Below are positions 10,097-22,900 of a stretch of DNA of 64,000 bases, piece by piece. The stretch spans positions 64,001-128,000 of the forward strand of contig JACVTC010000063.1 in NCBI GenBank assembly GCA_016946835.1, given 5' to 3'. Made by a program: the position numbers and the translations under genes. Under the pieces are notes generated by a model. That model saw nothing but the letters and a program-made list of their open reading frames with translations. It was not told where the DNA came from and did not search any database. Within the stretch, counting starts at the first letter, position 1; the number at the start of each line of letters is the position of its first letter. This DNA comes from Neocallimastix lanati (nom. inval.) (lineage: Eukaryota; Neocallimastigomycota; Neocallimastigomycetes; Neocallimastigales; Neocallimastigaceae).

Positions 10097-12223
10097 ATGG
10101 CTCAAAATTATGAATTAATTGGAAATCCTACTATTATAAAAAGAGTAAATAAAAAAATAAATAAAAAAATAAGAAAATTTATAGTAATATTGTTTTTACT
10201 CATAATTTCAGTCGTTATATTAAACTATAAAAATGGACAAATTAAAGAAAATAATATTAAGCAAAGTTCAATAAGTCGTGATATGAAAGATTATTATATA
10301 AAAGAAGAAAGAGAAAATAACTATTTATTTATTAAAGGAAAATCGAGAAAAGATAAATATGGACTTGAATTAAATGTAAATATATTGGACGGTATATATA
10401 ATATTGGCTTTAATAATAGTGTAGAAACAAAAATTGAAGATATCAATTTATATACACCACCTTGCCCAAATCTTCAACCTTTTCATTACCCTGATTCTAT
10501 AATTAATCCTAAATGTGAAGGAAGTAGTGTTCAAATCACTAATTATAGCAATAACAATGGAATAGGTTTACCGTATTCTCTTCACCTGGATTCTATTACA
10601 AATCAAATAAAGAAATGGAATAGTTGGAATAAATTGAACATAACTAATAATATATATTATAAAAAAAAAGTAAAGGAATTGGTTAATAATGAATATCATC
10701 CATTTGATTATGGATATGCAGGTGATGATACTACATCTTATATTGATGATGAAACCTTTTACAATAATGTGGTGACTAGTAGAATGGATGAAGTTTCAGA
10801 TCCAAGAAGAAGACGTTTATTTACTTTTATCTTATTCAACGGTGAATTTGATTTATTAGATTTATATCTTGCTGAATACTATGAAATCATCGATTATTTC
10901 GTAATCTACGAGTCAAATAGTACATTCACCGGTAAACCAAAGCCATTATATTTCACAAGAACATTATTTGAAACTGATAGATATGATAAATTCAAAGATA
11001 AATTAATTCCATTACCAATGGAAACTATTGTTGATGAAGATAATGGTAGAGGAAAAGGTTTCCCAAAGGAGCATTTAGCTCGAAGAAATGTAATTGAAAA
11101 GGGTTTACAATCTGTTCAAGCTCGTCACGGTGATATCTTTATGCATGGTGATTTAGATGAATTTTCAAGACCTCATATTCTTTCTCTTTTAAAGAAGTGT
11201 GGTGGATGGGAACATTTACAAGCCGGTATTGGAGGAGGACCTAAATCTTTCAAAAATGGAAATATTAATAGTTATTTTGTAAATAAAGAGATTAAAGTAA
11301 AAACAAATAATATTGGTGAATATTTAGTAGATTACAGTAGAGATAGTTCAGTTGGTTTTTTAAGTTGGTTTTATGAATATTCTTTTAATATCATTGAAAA
11401 CAATTCAATAGGAACGGTAGCTCATCCAAATATTGCTATATTTGATGCAAGACGTTCACTTGGTCAATTTGTCGATCGTAATAATGGAAATATGAAGAGG
11501 AAGAGAGAAATTGGTAATGATAATTATGATCCATTACTTGATCCTAGTTTTAATCCTTACAAAGGATACACCTATACAGATAATACTAATGATAGAAAGA
11601 TAGGTAAAGGATTCCTTGGAGAAAAGTTAAGATTTGCTACTTCTAAAGTCAATAGATTAGGTAAGGAAGAAAAACCTGTATTTTGGAATGGTGGATGGCA
11701 TCTTAGTAGTTTTTTACCAACCATCGATCAATTTCTTAATAAAGTAGCTTCATATTCCCACAATAAGGATTACAAATATAAATCTCAAGAAGATCTTAAA
11801 AAAGATATCATTAGTAGAATAAAAGGACATTACTATATTTTCGGAAATAAGAAGAAGTATTTTGACAATAAAATTGTATTGCCAGAATCTTACAAAAAAG
11901 GATATCAATACAATTTTGATTATATCTATTGGCAAGAAAATATAAAAGCTAATGGAACAAGTCAGGAATTTAAGGATTATTTAGATAGACTCACTCATGA
12001 AATTCCAAATCAAATATGGAAAAATCCTATTTGCTATTCCTTCATGATTGATAGAGATTATGGTATAGATAAGAAACTTTGGTGGCAGGTTGTTCCAAAA
12101 GAAGAATGGAAAACTGTAAGATTTGAACAATTAGATAAAGAAATACTTGATGAAATTACACCACAATTTATATCAAAATCATTTAGAGAAGAAATGTTCA
12201 AAGCCATGGAAAATGAGCAATAA
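10097..12223 (+). CDS. Glycosyltransferase family 17 protein, copy 1
   Basis: 708 residues. A short basic cytosolic tail and one membrane segment (about 28-43) give a type-II Golgi topology. A stem follows, then a GT17 catalytic domain (about 236-600). Recognisable family motifs include FILFNGEFDLLD, the acidic MHGDLDEFSRP (about 348-358, the likely metal/nucleotide-sugar site), AHPNIAIFDARRSLGQ and WNGGWHLSSF. GT17 includes beta-1,4-mannosyl-glycoprotein GlcNAc-transferase (bisecting GlcNAc). The exact substrate here is not known. The start is the first ATG and is conserved in copy 2. From residue 73 on, only two residues differ from copy 2, yet the first 72 differ at 11 positions, which suggests gene conversion. 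No introns are needed. Confidence 0.93.
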   Translation: MAQNYELIGNPTIIKRVNKKINKKIRKFIVILFLLIISVVILNYKNGQIKENNIKQSSISRDMKDYYIKEERENNYLFIKGKSRKDKYGLELNVNILDGIYNIGFNNSVETKIEDINLYTPPCPNLQPFHYPDSIINPKCEGSSVQITNYSNNNGIGLPYSLHLDSITNQIKKWNSWNKLNITNNIYYKKKVKELVNNEYHPFDYGYAGDDTTSYIDDETFYNNVVTSRMDEVSDPRRRRLFTFILFNGEFDLLDLYLAEYYEIIDYFVIYESNSTFTGKPKPLYFTRTLFETDRYDKFKDKLIPLPMETIVDEDNGRGKGFPKEHLARRNVIEKGLQSVQARHGDIFMHGDLDEFSRPHILSLLKKCGGWEHLQAGIGGGPKSFKNGNINSYFVNKEIKVKTNNIGEYLVDYSRDSSVGFLSWFYEYSFNIIENNSIGTVAHPNIAIFDARRSLGQFVDRNNGNMKRKREIGNDNYDPLLDPSFNPYKGYTYTDNTNDRKIGKGFLGEKLRFATSKVNRLGKEEKPVFWNGGWHLSSFLPTIDQFLNKVASYSHNKDYKYKSQEDLKKDIISRIKGHYYIFGNKKKYFDNKIVLPESYKKGYQYNFDYIYWQENIKANGTSQEFKDYLDRLTHEIPNQIWKNPICYSFMIDRDYGIDKKLWWQVVPKEEWKTVRFEQLDKEILDEITPQFISKSFREEMFKAMENEQ

Positions 12224-13299
12224 ATAAAAATATATAAATATAATAATAGAATAATACTATTTAATATATACTTCAAATAGTAACTATTTCAATTATTACT
12301 AAAACTAAACAATATTTTTAGTAATAACTACATATATTATTTATCAATAACGTTTAGTATTAATCAAATCAATAAATATAATAAATCAATAAATTATGTA
12401 ATTAAATTACATAATAGTTTTTGCTAAATGAAAAATATAGTAACTATTTATTGTTTAATATAAATATATAATTTTATTATTAGTTATATTTACTTAAAAA
12501 AAAATTATTTTATTAAAATTAAATTAATATTTTAAATTTTTTATTAATTAGTATTATATTTATTTTTATATATAATTTTTATAATATTTTTATTCAAATA
12601 ATCTTTATTGATTTAATTTTTCTTTTTAAAAAAAGCTAAATTAATAATTACATTATTAGTAATAATTAAATTAATTGAATTAATAATTATTAAATTTTTA
12701 AGGAATATTTTTTTGAGAAAGATAAATAAATAAATATTAGAAATTAACATTTTATTTCGTTATACAAAAAAAAATACACTTATATATTTATTAAAAAATA
12801 AATTACATAGAAAATTCCAATTTTTATAATTTTCTAATGAATTTAAAAAATTAAAGATGAAAATGAATCAATTAGTTTATGCAATATTAATCTAAAACCG
12901 AAAATATAGAAGGTACAATATCACTATTAAGAATTAATATATAAATTATATAATACTAAAGATTAAAATTTTTTTGATTTTATATTAATAATTTTAATAA
13001 ATTGAATTAATTGGATTAAAACATTTAATTCTTATTGTTATCAAGAAATACTGATAGTATACTTTCAAATAAATTCAGCAAAATATCACAATTAAATATA
13101 TTAGAATTAGAGCGTTAATTTGAACTTTAAAAAATTAATAATAACGAACTTAATAATATTTGGACAAAATTTATTTAATTTCGTTTAAACAATAGATATT
13201 TATAATATTTATTTTATAGTTTTATAATTAATTATGGTACTACTTTTAAAATACATCATGATTTTATTACTAATTATAACGGAAAATTATAAATTAATT
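12224..13299. repeat. 3' flank of GT17 copy 1, no gene seen
   Basis: The first 250 bp after the stop are almost identical to the flank of copy 2 (58,690-58,944 read in reverse); divergence rises after about 12,480. It probably contains the 3' UTR and polyadenylation region. The remainder is AT-rich arm sequence with no open frame of note. Confidence 0.65.
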
Positions 13300-14860
13300 T
13301 TGTAGAATTTCCAGGAATAATAAATTATTATGATATTATATTGTTGAAGGATATCATTATAGCAATAACGAGTAAATTAATGAAAGAGAAAAAGAAGATA
13401 TAAGCCTTGTTTCAGAGTCCGATATTAATTTTATTGTAATATATTTTAATAATAAAGGAAAAACTATTCTATTGACATTTTCTGACATTACTGTAAAAGA
13501 CAAAAACTGTACTATCAAAATATATTATATAAACAATATTGCGTTAAACTCAGAAATAACTAAATATGAAATATGATGAATAAAAAATTTATTGAATTTA
13601 CATTATAAAGTACTGATATTTTAAGTAATTTTAATCGAGCTTCCCTTATTGCGAATAGTGATTAGGATGAAAGCATCGACAATGAATGTAACGTTACATA
13701 CTTAAACTGAAAACTGATATTTACATATTAATCCACTTATAGAATATAAAACAAAAAATATAATTACAATATATCAAATTAAAAGAATAAAATATACTTT
13801 TAAAGATCCTTTATAATATAATCAAGATGGTAAGCTACTCCATAAAATAAATAAGGAAATTGAATTTTAAAATAAAATATAATATTAAGAAGAATTAGAT
13901 ATGCATCATAATTTACCTGAATTTAAATTAATTTTAATTTGAGAGAATGTAAGAGCAGTGACTGTTTTAAAAAATTTGCGTATCCATTAATTCATTATAA
14001 TCTTGATGAATTTTCAACTAAATTTGATGAGTATGTTTCCAATAATTTTGTATATATTTAAAAAAGTTAAGAAGAATCATTTAATATTAATGGATAATTT
14101 CAATTATATTATTCATGTGAGGTTACTGGAAAAAAGTACAATAAGTAAAGATAATCTAGAAATGTATAGTCAGACACTAATGTATATTATGACTGAAAAA
14201 TTTGGATATACCAAAATAGATGTAATTTGTACCAACAAGACGAGACTTTTCTTCTAACTGAGAATGATATTCATAATACTAAAATACTAAAATTTATGCT
14301 TAATTGTTTAGAAGAGAGTTTTAACATGTATATTAAAAGGAAAGAAGAAGGTATAGCCGGTATAGCTAATATTGATAAACTTGAAGAATATTCGGATATT
14401 AAAAATTTAGTTTCTTTGAAATATAAAATAAATAAATTAAAATCTCCAATTTAAAGAAATTAAAATAAAATTGAAGGAAATGAAGGATTATCCAATTCTA
14501 TTTCAAAAACTAAAATAGAGAATATCGAAAAAATAAATAGTAGAAAGGTTGAAAAATATGAAACATCAATATATAAAAAATTTAATGAATAATTAGAATC
14601 ATAATCATATACAAGATTTATTAATTAATATAAAGCTTATAATACTTATTTTTAATAAACATCATTTTGTTCTATTAAGATTGAGTATATTCCAAGCAAT
14701 TTATTTGAGGCTATATGGGAAGATAATTCAAATGCTATCAGTGGTACGAAATCTGATCCTATAAAAGCTAAAAACTTAAAAAGAATATCATTATATATGA
14801 TAAATGATCAAACTCTAATATAATAAATTTAATTTATTATACTTCAAAATGTGTCGATAT
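13300..14860 (+). pseudogene. Decayed gene of unknown function, left-arm copy
   Basis: Protein-like blocks are interrupted by stops and frame changes. Examples are a block around 13,413-13,575 (ISLVSESDIN...), 13,940-14,060 (a CxxxDC block followed by LIHYNLDEFSTKFDEY) and 14,227-14,454 (75 residues, LLTENDIHNTKILKFMLNC...). At 14,220-14,260 one frame passes into another by an indel. The mirror copy at 56,190-57,760 carries different lesions, so both are dead. I do not recognise the family. Confidence 0.55.
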
Positions 14861-16800
14861 AAAAAATACTATTATCATCAATAAAAAATTAAATTCTTAA
14901 ATCAATTTACTTGTGAGGCCAAATCAGTAAGATTATCTAGTAGTAAAATTGATATAGATTTTAAAACTTCTATTCCATTAATTCTAATACTATAGTTTTT
15001 CTTGTACTTATTTTGGTGGTAGAACTGAATTGAATAAACTAAAATTAAACGAAACCTTAAAATAAAAAAAAACTTAAGAAATTATTAAAAAAAATAAAAT
15101 ATAGAAGTTCTTAATTAAAGAATAATTCTTAAAAGATTATAACAAATTTATAAAAAATTACTAAATTAAATTTTCTTTTAAACAATTTTTTAAAATTAAA
15201 CTTTATATACAAGATTTAAAATTCTATTTTTAAATCTTGGATAAAATTTTCTATTAAAAATTAATTTACCAATACATGAATACTAATAATTTGATAAAAA
15301 TATATAACAATAGCATATTATTGTATATTATAAATAAATTAATAAGTAAAAATAAATTTAAAAAATAAAAAAATAAAAAAATAAAAATAAAATAAAAAAT
15401 AAATAAATAAAAAATTGAGTAAAAAATAAATAAATTAAATTAAAAAAATTAAAAATAAAAAAATAAAATAAACTAATAAAAAAAATAAAAAATAAATAAT
15501 TAATAAATAAAAAATAAATAAAAACAAAAAAAAAAATTAAAAATAAAAAGTAAATAAAATTTATAAAAAAAAATAAATAAATAAAATATATAAATAATAA
15601 ATAAAAAATAAAAAATAAAAAATAAAAATAATATATATAAAACAAAAATAATAAATAATAAATAAAAATAATAAATAAAAAATAAAAATAAAAAATAATT
15701 AAATAAAAATAGATAAAAATAAAATATATATATAATTTAAAAAATAAAAGAGAAATATATTAATATGCTTAAAAATATGTAAGAATTAAAAAATAGATTA
15801 TTAATTTTATTATTCATTAAGAAAACCAGTATAAAAATATAAAAATGATTAATATTATACAACTTTTTATACTTTGGTAAATTATCCATTAATATGTATT
15901 ATTTAATTATTTGATTATTTAAAAATAATAAAAATGATAATAAAAATTAAATAGAAATAAATAAAAAGTAAATTATGTAGTATATTAATGTAAAAAATTT
16001 TTCTTTTTATTTTTTGTTTTTTGTATAAATATATATTTTTTTAGTAATTTTTTATAAAATAACCTGAAATACAACATAATTGTTAAATATTAGAATTATT
16101 ATTATGTAATAGAAAAATCATTTATTTAATTTTTATAAAATGTCTCTTTTCAAAATTTTGCATGGTTATATAACAATTTATATGTACAATATAAAAATAT
16201 TTTATTCATATTAAAAATTATTAAATAAAATTATATTTTATTGATATCATTAAATAACTTAATTTATTTAAATATATTCAAATATTTATTTGTCTCAAAC
16301 ATTACACTTTTATATCACAATAAAATTTTAAATATCTTATTTTAATAATATATATAAATATATTTTTTTGCAATTATATGTTTTCAAATTAATCTATTAA
16401 TTTAGTAAAAATTATATTAAAAATTAATTTATAAAAACATAATAAAATAAAAGAATTTATTATAGAAAATTATATATAAATTAAAACAAAGTCCATTTAT
16501 AAATAATAATAATGTAATATTAGTTAAATAAAATTTTATGGAACAAAATAAACTGAATATTGAAATTTTAATAAATAAAAAATATTTAATATAAATATGA
16601 ATATTTAAAATATATATATATATATGTATATAATAAAAACTACTAATATAATAATAATATTAAATTATTTTTATTTTATTAAAAATAAAAATAATAAAAT
16701 AAATAATTAATAAAAATATATTTGTTATTTTATATTTTTGATATAATTTCTTTTAAACTTATTTTTATTTGATTTTTATTTAATATTTTTTGTTTCTGTT
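14861..16800. repeat. Left-arm non-coding sequence with A-rich low-complexity block
   Basis: No gene is seen. 15,350-15,740 is almost pure (A)nT repeats. It corresponds to the T-rich block at about 55,540-55,900 in the right arm, so the block predates the duplication and has drifted in length. Flanks on both sides (about 15,060-15,200 and 15,960-16,180) also pair with 55,920-56,060 and 54,690-54,900 in reverse. Confidence 0.65.
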
Positions 16801-17380
16801 TTTTTGTGATTTTATTTTTAAACTTAAAATATTATTAATAAATTAATCATTTAATAAAATATTTAATTATATATAAATTTATATAATTTTCAAAATATAT
16901 TTTTGTTAATTATTTATCTTTGATTATTTTTTTTAAATTTCAATTTAAATTCTTATTTTTGTTTATTAATTTTTTACTATTATTATTATTATTAAAATAA
17001 ACTAATAATATATTAACTATTTTATTAAAATATATATAAATAATTATATATTTTTAATTATTAATTTATTTTTATTTCAAGCTTTAATCTTTATTTTTAT
17101 TTTTTTCTATCTATTTTATTAAATAAATTATGTTTATTTATTTTTTTATAATTTAAAATTGTTTATTTTTTTTCATTTTATTTTATTTTTAATTTATTTT
17201 AATATATATTTTTTTATTTTTTAAAATGTATGGTTTTAAATATTTTATTTAATTTCTATTGTTTTAAATAAATTTTTTAATTCATTATAAAATTAATATT
17301 TTAGGTATAAATAAATATATATAATTTTTAATATTTATTATTAAAATTTGCAATTTTTTTATTATTTTAGATTTTATATT
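16801..17380. other. AT-rich stretch without visible gene, left arm only
   Basis: Nothing supportable is seen. Together with 17,381-18,660 it has no counterpart in the right arm, where a 31-bp tandem array occupies the equivalent place. Confidence 0.4.
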
Positions 17381-17394
17381 TATTATATACACCA

Positions 17395-17830
17395 TATTCA
17401 GATTGACATATTGCAGTAGAACAATACCTTCTTATTTTTTTCACAATATCCTTTTGTAGTACAGAAACTATTATTTTTACAATAATCATATATTAATCCA
17501 TAATGGCTATTTGTAATACTATAACATAAGCCATAATTAAATTGACATCAAGTATCATAATATTCGTCACCTCTTCCCCATTTTCCATTTTTAATACAAA
17601 ATTGACCTTTAGGATATTTAGTATTTTCGTAAGCACCACATTTATTTAAATATAAATTTTCAATATGAATTTCCTAATGTAGATCATTTCTATTTTTATT
17701 TCAACGATTTAAATTTAAACAATGTTCATTTTTTTATTAGATGGTAAAATACCAATGCACTTATTATCGTCTAATTATTGAATGAAAGCTTCTTTATTGA
17801 AAGTAGAATTAAAATAATAGAATATATATT
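17395..17830 (-). pseudogene. Decayed type-1 chitin-binding (CBM18-like) domain gene
   Basis: The minus strand encodes Cys-rich blocks with stops. The clearest is KCGAYENTKYPKGQFC, then KWGRGDEYYDT, a stop, and CQFNYGLC. The order Cys-Gly, Pro-x-Gly-x-Cys, Trp-Gly-x-Gly-x-x-Tyr, Cys-Gln-x-x-Tyr-Gly-x-Cys is that of a hevein-type chitin-binding module, which is common in fungal secreted proteins. More Cys-rich fragments lie on both sides (for example DDNKCIGILPSNK near 17,745-17,790). At least three stops and the loss of several canonical Cys mark it as dead. Confidence 0.5.
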
Positions 17831-19970
17831 TTTCTTTACAATATTCTCATATAGTATTTATATGAATAAAATAATAGAATTTAAATTTTAATTGAAAATT
17901 TTATTTTTTTAAATAGAAAATCATAAATTTTTAAAATTTATAATATAAATATTTTTAATAGATTTTTTCAAGAGGTTTAATATTATAAAATTTTTATTTT
18001 TATTTTTATAATATAAAATATTTATAATTTATATTATATATTAATATTATTTAATTATAAACTAAATTTTTTAATATTATTTAATATATATATTAAATTA
18101 AATTATATATTTATAATAATTAAATCATAAATTTATATAAATATATTATAATATATATATTTAACCTTCTTAGATATAACAGAGTACAATACAATTAATC
18201 TTTTAACTTTAGATAATATATTTTTAACCATAAACAATAATGTTATTAATACTACAGTTGTGCTTTTTTAATATTATTTATAATTTAAAAGCTACCTCTA
18301 AAAACATATATTATAAATGAAGATTTATATATGTTAAATTATTTATAAGTTATAAAATATAATAGTGTTTTCTATTTTGAGAAAAGTAATAATAATATTA
18401 AAAATATATTAAATGATGAAAAAATTTAAAATTAAAAAAAAAAAGTATTAATGTAATCAAAAAGTATATATAATACGTATTATATAATTTTGTTTTATTT
18501 ATTTTTCTAAAATAATTTTGATCAAATAACAAATATACTTCCAAAAAACTATTAAATAAATAAATATTTTATAATATTTATAAATATATTTTATTTTTTT
18601 TTTATTTTTATTTCGATAATATATTTAATAAAAACCTATTTTCTCTTATAATATTATATAAAATTTAATTTATATATTAAATTATTATAATTTTAATTTA
18701 ATTCATATATATTAATTGAAAATTTTAAATATTGAAAAATAAAAAATATATATCAATTATGAAAATTATAATAAAAAATAAACAATTTAAAATAAATTAA
18801 TATTAATTAAAACTTTAATTTATAATTTACTAATTTTTTATTTAATAAATGTAATATTCATATAAAAAATTATTTAATTAATTTTTTAATTTATAAAGAT
18901 ATCTTGGATAATCTTATTTAATATAAATTAAAGTTTATAATTTTATAATTATTTGACATAATTTATAATTAATTAGTAAACTAAATTAATATTGAAAGAA
19001 AATTATTTTTTTATTAATAATAATTTTATATAATTAATCATTTTCTAAGGATATAGATATATAAAAAATATTCTATTATTAATATAAAAAAAAATAAATA
19101 AAATTACAAGTGTTACAAAATAATGAAAAAAAAAAAATTTAAATTTTAAAATAAAATATTTAATATTAATAAAAAAATTAATATTGATGATATTAAGTAA
19201 AATTTTATAAATTATATCCCTGATTTTTTTTATTTTTCATAGATTATTTTAATATATAATTAAATTAAATTAGACTATAATAAAATTTAGTAAAATAATT
19301 TTATTCTAATATTGTGGTACGAGAAATTTTTTAAATAATTTATAATATACTAATAAATCACAATATAAATATAAAAATTTTAAAATTCTCATAATTTCTT
19401 TTTTTTTTTTTATATTTTAATTTTTTTCTATTATTCCATAAATAAAAAGGAACATTAATTATTTATATATAAATAATATTTTTAATTAATAAAAATGAAA
19501 ATTGAATAAATTTAAAACCCCTATATTTTAAAAATTATTTTAATTTAATAAAAATTAAATGTTATTTAATAATTTTTAAACTTTTCTATTTCATCAATTG
19601 TTTAATTAGTATTTATTATATATGCAAAGTAATTAATAAATAAATTAATAAATTAATATATAATTAAATTGATTAATATGTAAATAATTTAAAATATAAA
19701 TAAATGAATAAATTAGAAAGTAATATGATTTTGAATTGATAATTTTATTGTTAATTATAATTAGTGTAAACTAGGAATTTATTGATTAAGGAATTAATGA
19801 AACTGCAAATTTTAATTCTTATCAGCCAGGTTCTATGTTAGTGGGTATTCTGTATACTAATATACATTAAACTCATGGTTCGATCACCCTTTTTAACAAT
19901 TTTCGAGATTGTTTTTTAGAGTGTTTTTTAAAAGGTATTTTAGGAATATGGTGGTTATGTTATTAATAAG
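17831..19970. repeat. Left-arm non-coding sequence
   Basis: No intact gene is seen. 18,680-19,960 mirrors about 52,720-53,960 of the right arm block by block. Around 19,780-19,900 there is a tRNA B-box-like GGTTCGATCACC followed by T5, and its mirror at about 52,780-52,850 is more degraded. 17,831-18,660 is left-arm specific. Confidence 0.55.
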
Positions 19971-19974
19971 TATT

Positions 19975-20255
19975 CCGAATAATGCCTTTCACAATGTGGC
20001 ATATTTTTTATGTGGTATTTTTTAATAATTAATACATAATAATTAAATAATAATAAATATTTTTTTTATATATAATTTATTAATAATCAATTGTAAAAAT
20101 AGTTTTTTATAATATTTTTTAATAGAATATAGTATTATTTCTTTATAAATAATAATTATTTATATATTTATTTATATTTTTTTATATAGAATATCTTAAT
20201 AAATTACTATAATTTAAACTATATAATTCACATTGGAAATGTATGGTTCCCAATT
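19975..20255. mobile_element. MITE copy shared by both palindrome arms
   Basis: The segment has end motifs cctttcacaatgtggc and cacattggaaatg, with an AT-rich centre like that at 63,025-63,375. A truncated counterpart occupies the mirror position at about 52,520-52,705, so this insertion is older than the duplication. Confidence 0.5.
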
Positions 20256-21850
20256 ATTTCCATCCTTATTTTAAAAATTATTTTTAATCTCTTAAGAAAT
20301 ATAGATATGAAACTATCATAATAAGTACATCATTAATATATTTACAACAAAATTATCCATTATATGAAGACATATATTTATAGATAAATTCGATTATACG
20401 TATTCTTTCTGACTTATATGTAATAATCAAGTGAGATATTACGTATTCCACAGGTTAATTTATATTGGTCTAGCTTCTAAGGTAGTTAGGAACCGTAAAC
20501 ACTACAAGGAAAAACGTATTAGAAAATTCTCATCAATTATATTCACGTCAGAGCGCCAATGGTGAACACCTAGTAGGGGTGTTCATTGGAACAAATTCTG
20601 CCTATACAAATGAATTCCAAAGTGTCTTAATTACCTTAATATTCACATTTTTTTTTATAGAGAATGAAGAACTATACACACCTAAAAAAAAATAAAAAAA
20701 AAATAAAAAAAACATATTAATTCTATCTAAAGATAATACTTATAATATTATATCAAATGAACAGGATATTGAGAGTACTAATAATAAAACATGATTAATT
20801 TAATTGATGTTTCAAAAGTAAATAATGAATGAAAATCAATTAATATTAAAAAAATAGTTCCAAGTTTAAATAACTTAGGAGATAAATAATTATATGATAA
20901 TCTTAAAAATTATATGATTTTTTAAAATGCTATTTATTTTTATGTATAGGTATGAAGAATATGAGAAAGAAATAAACTATACGAAAAATGTATATTCTCA
21001 TAATATTCTATAGAAAATAATTAAATCTAAATATGAAAATAAATCGATTAATATATCAAATAATTTTTTAAAGGAATCAATTATTTTAATAAATAAAGAT
21101 TATTACAATATTATAATGAAGAAATTTTTATATGAAAGGAAAATTTAATAAAATTTAAAATATAAAAAATATATATTACTTATTATTACTTAAGTTAAGA
21201 TACTTTTTTATAAATTTAATTCATATAACACTATTAAAAATAAATTTAAATTAAAATAATAAAATTATATTTTATAAAAATTCATTAATATGAAAAAAAT
21301 TTTATTTAATCTTAATAAAAATAATAAATTTTAATTGAATTATATGAAATACCTTTAATAAATATTTTTTATTATTTTAATATAATAACATTTTACATAA
21401 ATTATTTTTGGATTATTATTATAAGTAATAATTTTAAATGAATTTTTTAAAAAAATATATATATGTGAATAAATGAATGAATAAAAATGAATAACTAAAT
21501 ATAAATTAATGAATAAATAAATGAATAATAAGATAAAATATATATATTTATAACTATTTAAAATATAAATATTAATAAATATACAAATTTAAATTTTAAG
21601 TTTTTTTTATATTTTAACGATTCAATAATTTTATGTTTAATTTACTTTATTTATTTAATCTTTTATTAAATATATTTATATTATTTAAAATAAAAAAAAT
21701 AAAAATAAAAAAAATTATTTATCTAAATTTTACATAATAATTTTTTAAATAGTAATATAAAATAAAGTAATAATTCAAAATAAAAGAGTATATATAAAAT
21801 AAGAAACAATTTAAACAACGAATCTCATTTTCAGTTTATAAAATTATTTT
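20256..21850. other. Arm sequence and unassigned relics
   Basis: 20,420-20,640 is less AT-rich and contains a strong hairpin (20,556-20,589). 20,690-21,010 reads like decayed coding sequence with many stops that I cannot identify. 21,050-21,390 mirrors 52,120-52,440. 21,400-21,800 mirrors about 38,600-38,976, on the far side of the right-arm LTR cluster. Confidence 0.5.
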
Positions 21851-22499
21851 TTGAAATAATTCTTATTCTGGATTAGGGTTTTAATTGACAATTTGAAAGA
21901 CATTTTCAATGGAATTATCACTTCTAGCATATCTTACTGAATTATTAGCGTTGAAGCTCTTTATTAATTTACCTTAATACCTTTGGAATAGTAATCTTTT
22001 GAGAACAATTCATAACCATAATTTCTGTAAAAAAACCCACAGGTCACATAAAGAATGGAATTTTAGAATAATTACTATAAATGATTTGTTTATTAATCAA
22101 AATATATCATTACTTTTAATATGTTAATTTATTAATGCCTGCATCTCTTCAAAAAAGAAGGAAATTGTTTATTTGGTACTATGTCACATATATATTTACA
22201 CACTCGTTATTCAGAAAATTACTAATATTAATATATTTATCACATTTTAGTTTATACTATACACTACATTATTCGTATGGATACTACTATTTTCACTATT
22301 ACTAATATTAATATTTTTATTATAACTATTACTAAAAATAGTATTCCCATTTTCATTATTAATAGTATCATTATTAATATTATAAGCAATATTATTGCTT
22401 TTATTATAATTATTATTTATATTAAACACTTCTTAATACTATAAAATAAGAAAGTTATACTCTATTTTCAATATCTGCGACAACAGTATTTACATTACT

Positions 22500-22900
22500 A
22501 TTTAAAGTTGGATTATATTTTGTAAAATCAAACAATTTGTCATGAAAATATAAATAAAAATAAAATATTTCATAACAAATTTACGAAAATTAAAATATTT
22601 AGAACACCAATGATTCAATCGAGGATTACTATTTTCAATATAATTACAAGAACAATGTTCTGGACAGTTGTCTTCAATTATCATGGCTGCATTTACGATA
22701 CGAGCATTGAATTTATAATCACATCAAGAACGAAATACCAATCTGAAATTAATGCTATATTCAAGGGACTTAAAGTTACACTTTAAATAGTCTTTTGTTT
22801 TCCAAAATTCAATTTTCTTATAAGCTTTGGTTTTGATAGAATCTTCTGAAATATCTCTATTCTAGTTAAGGTTTACAATTTTTTTTTTGATTGAAATTCT
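22500..22900 (-). pseudogene. Decayed Cys-containing gene fragment, unknown family
   Basis: The minus strand shows KTKAYKKIEFWKTKDYLKC, then a stop, then a block with FNARIVNAAMIIEDNCP and several Cys (CPEHCSC, WCSKYF; 22,502-22,684). Codon content and lower A+T suggest former coding sequence. Further fragments continue at 21,880-22,080. I do not recognise it. Confidence 0.4.

Noticed and set aside
14003-14454. Two intact overlapping small genes
   Set aside because: They are pieces of one decayed gene joined by an indel. The mirror copy is broken differently.
15358-15645. 95-residue Phe/Tyr/Ile-rich protein
   Set aside because: Translation of an A-rich low-complexity block; no gene-like composition or conservation in the mirror arm.
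19780-19905. tRNA or SINE promoter (GGTTCGATCACC followed by T5)
   Set aside because: Only the B box is convincing, no cloverleaf can be drawn, and the mirror copy is degraded.
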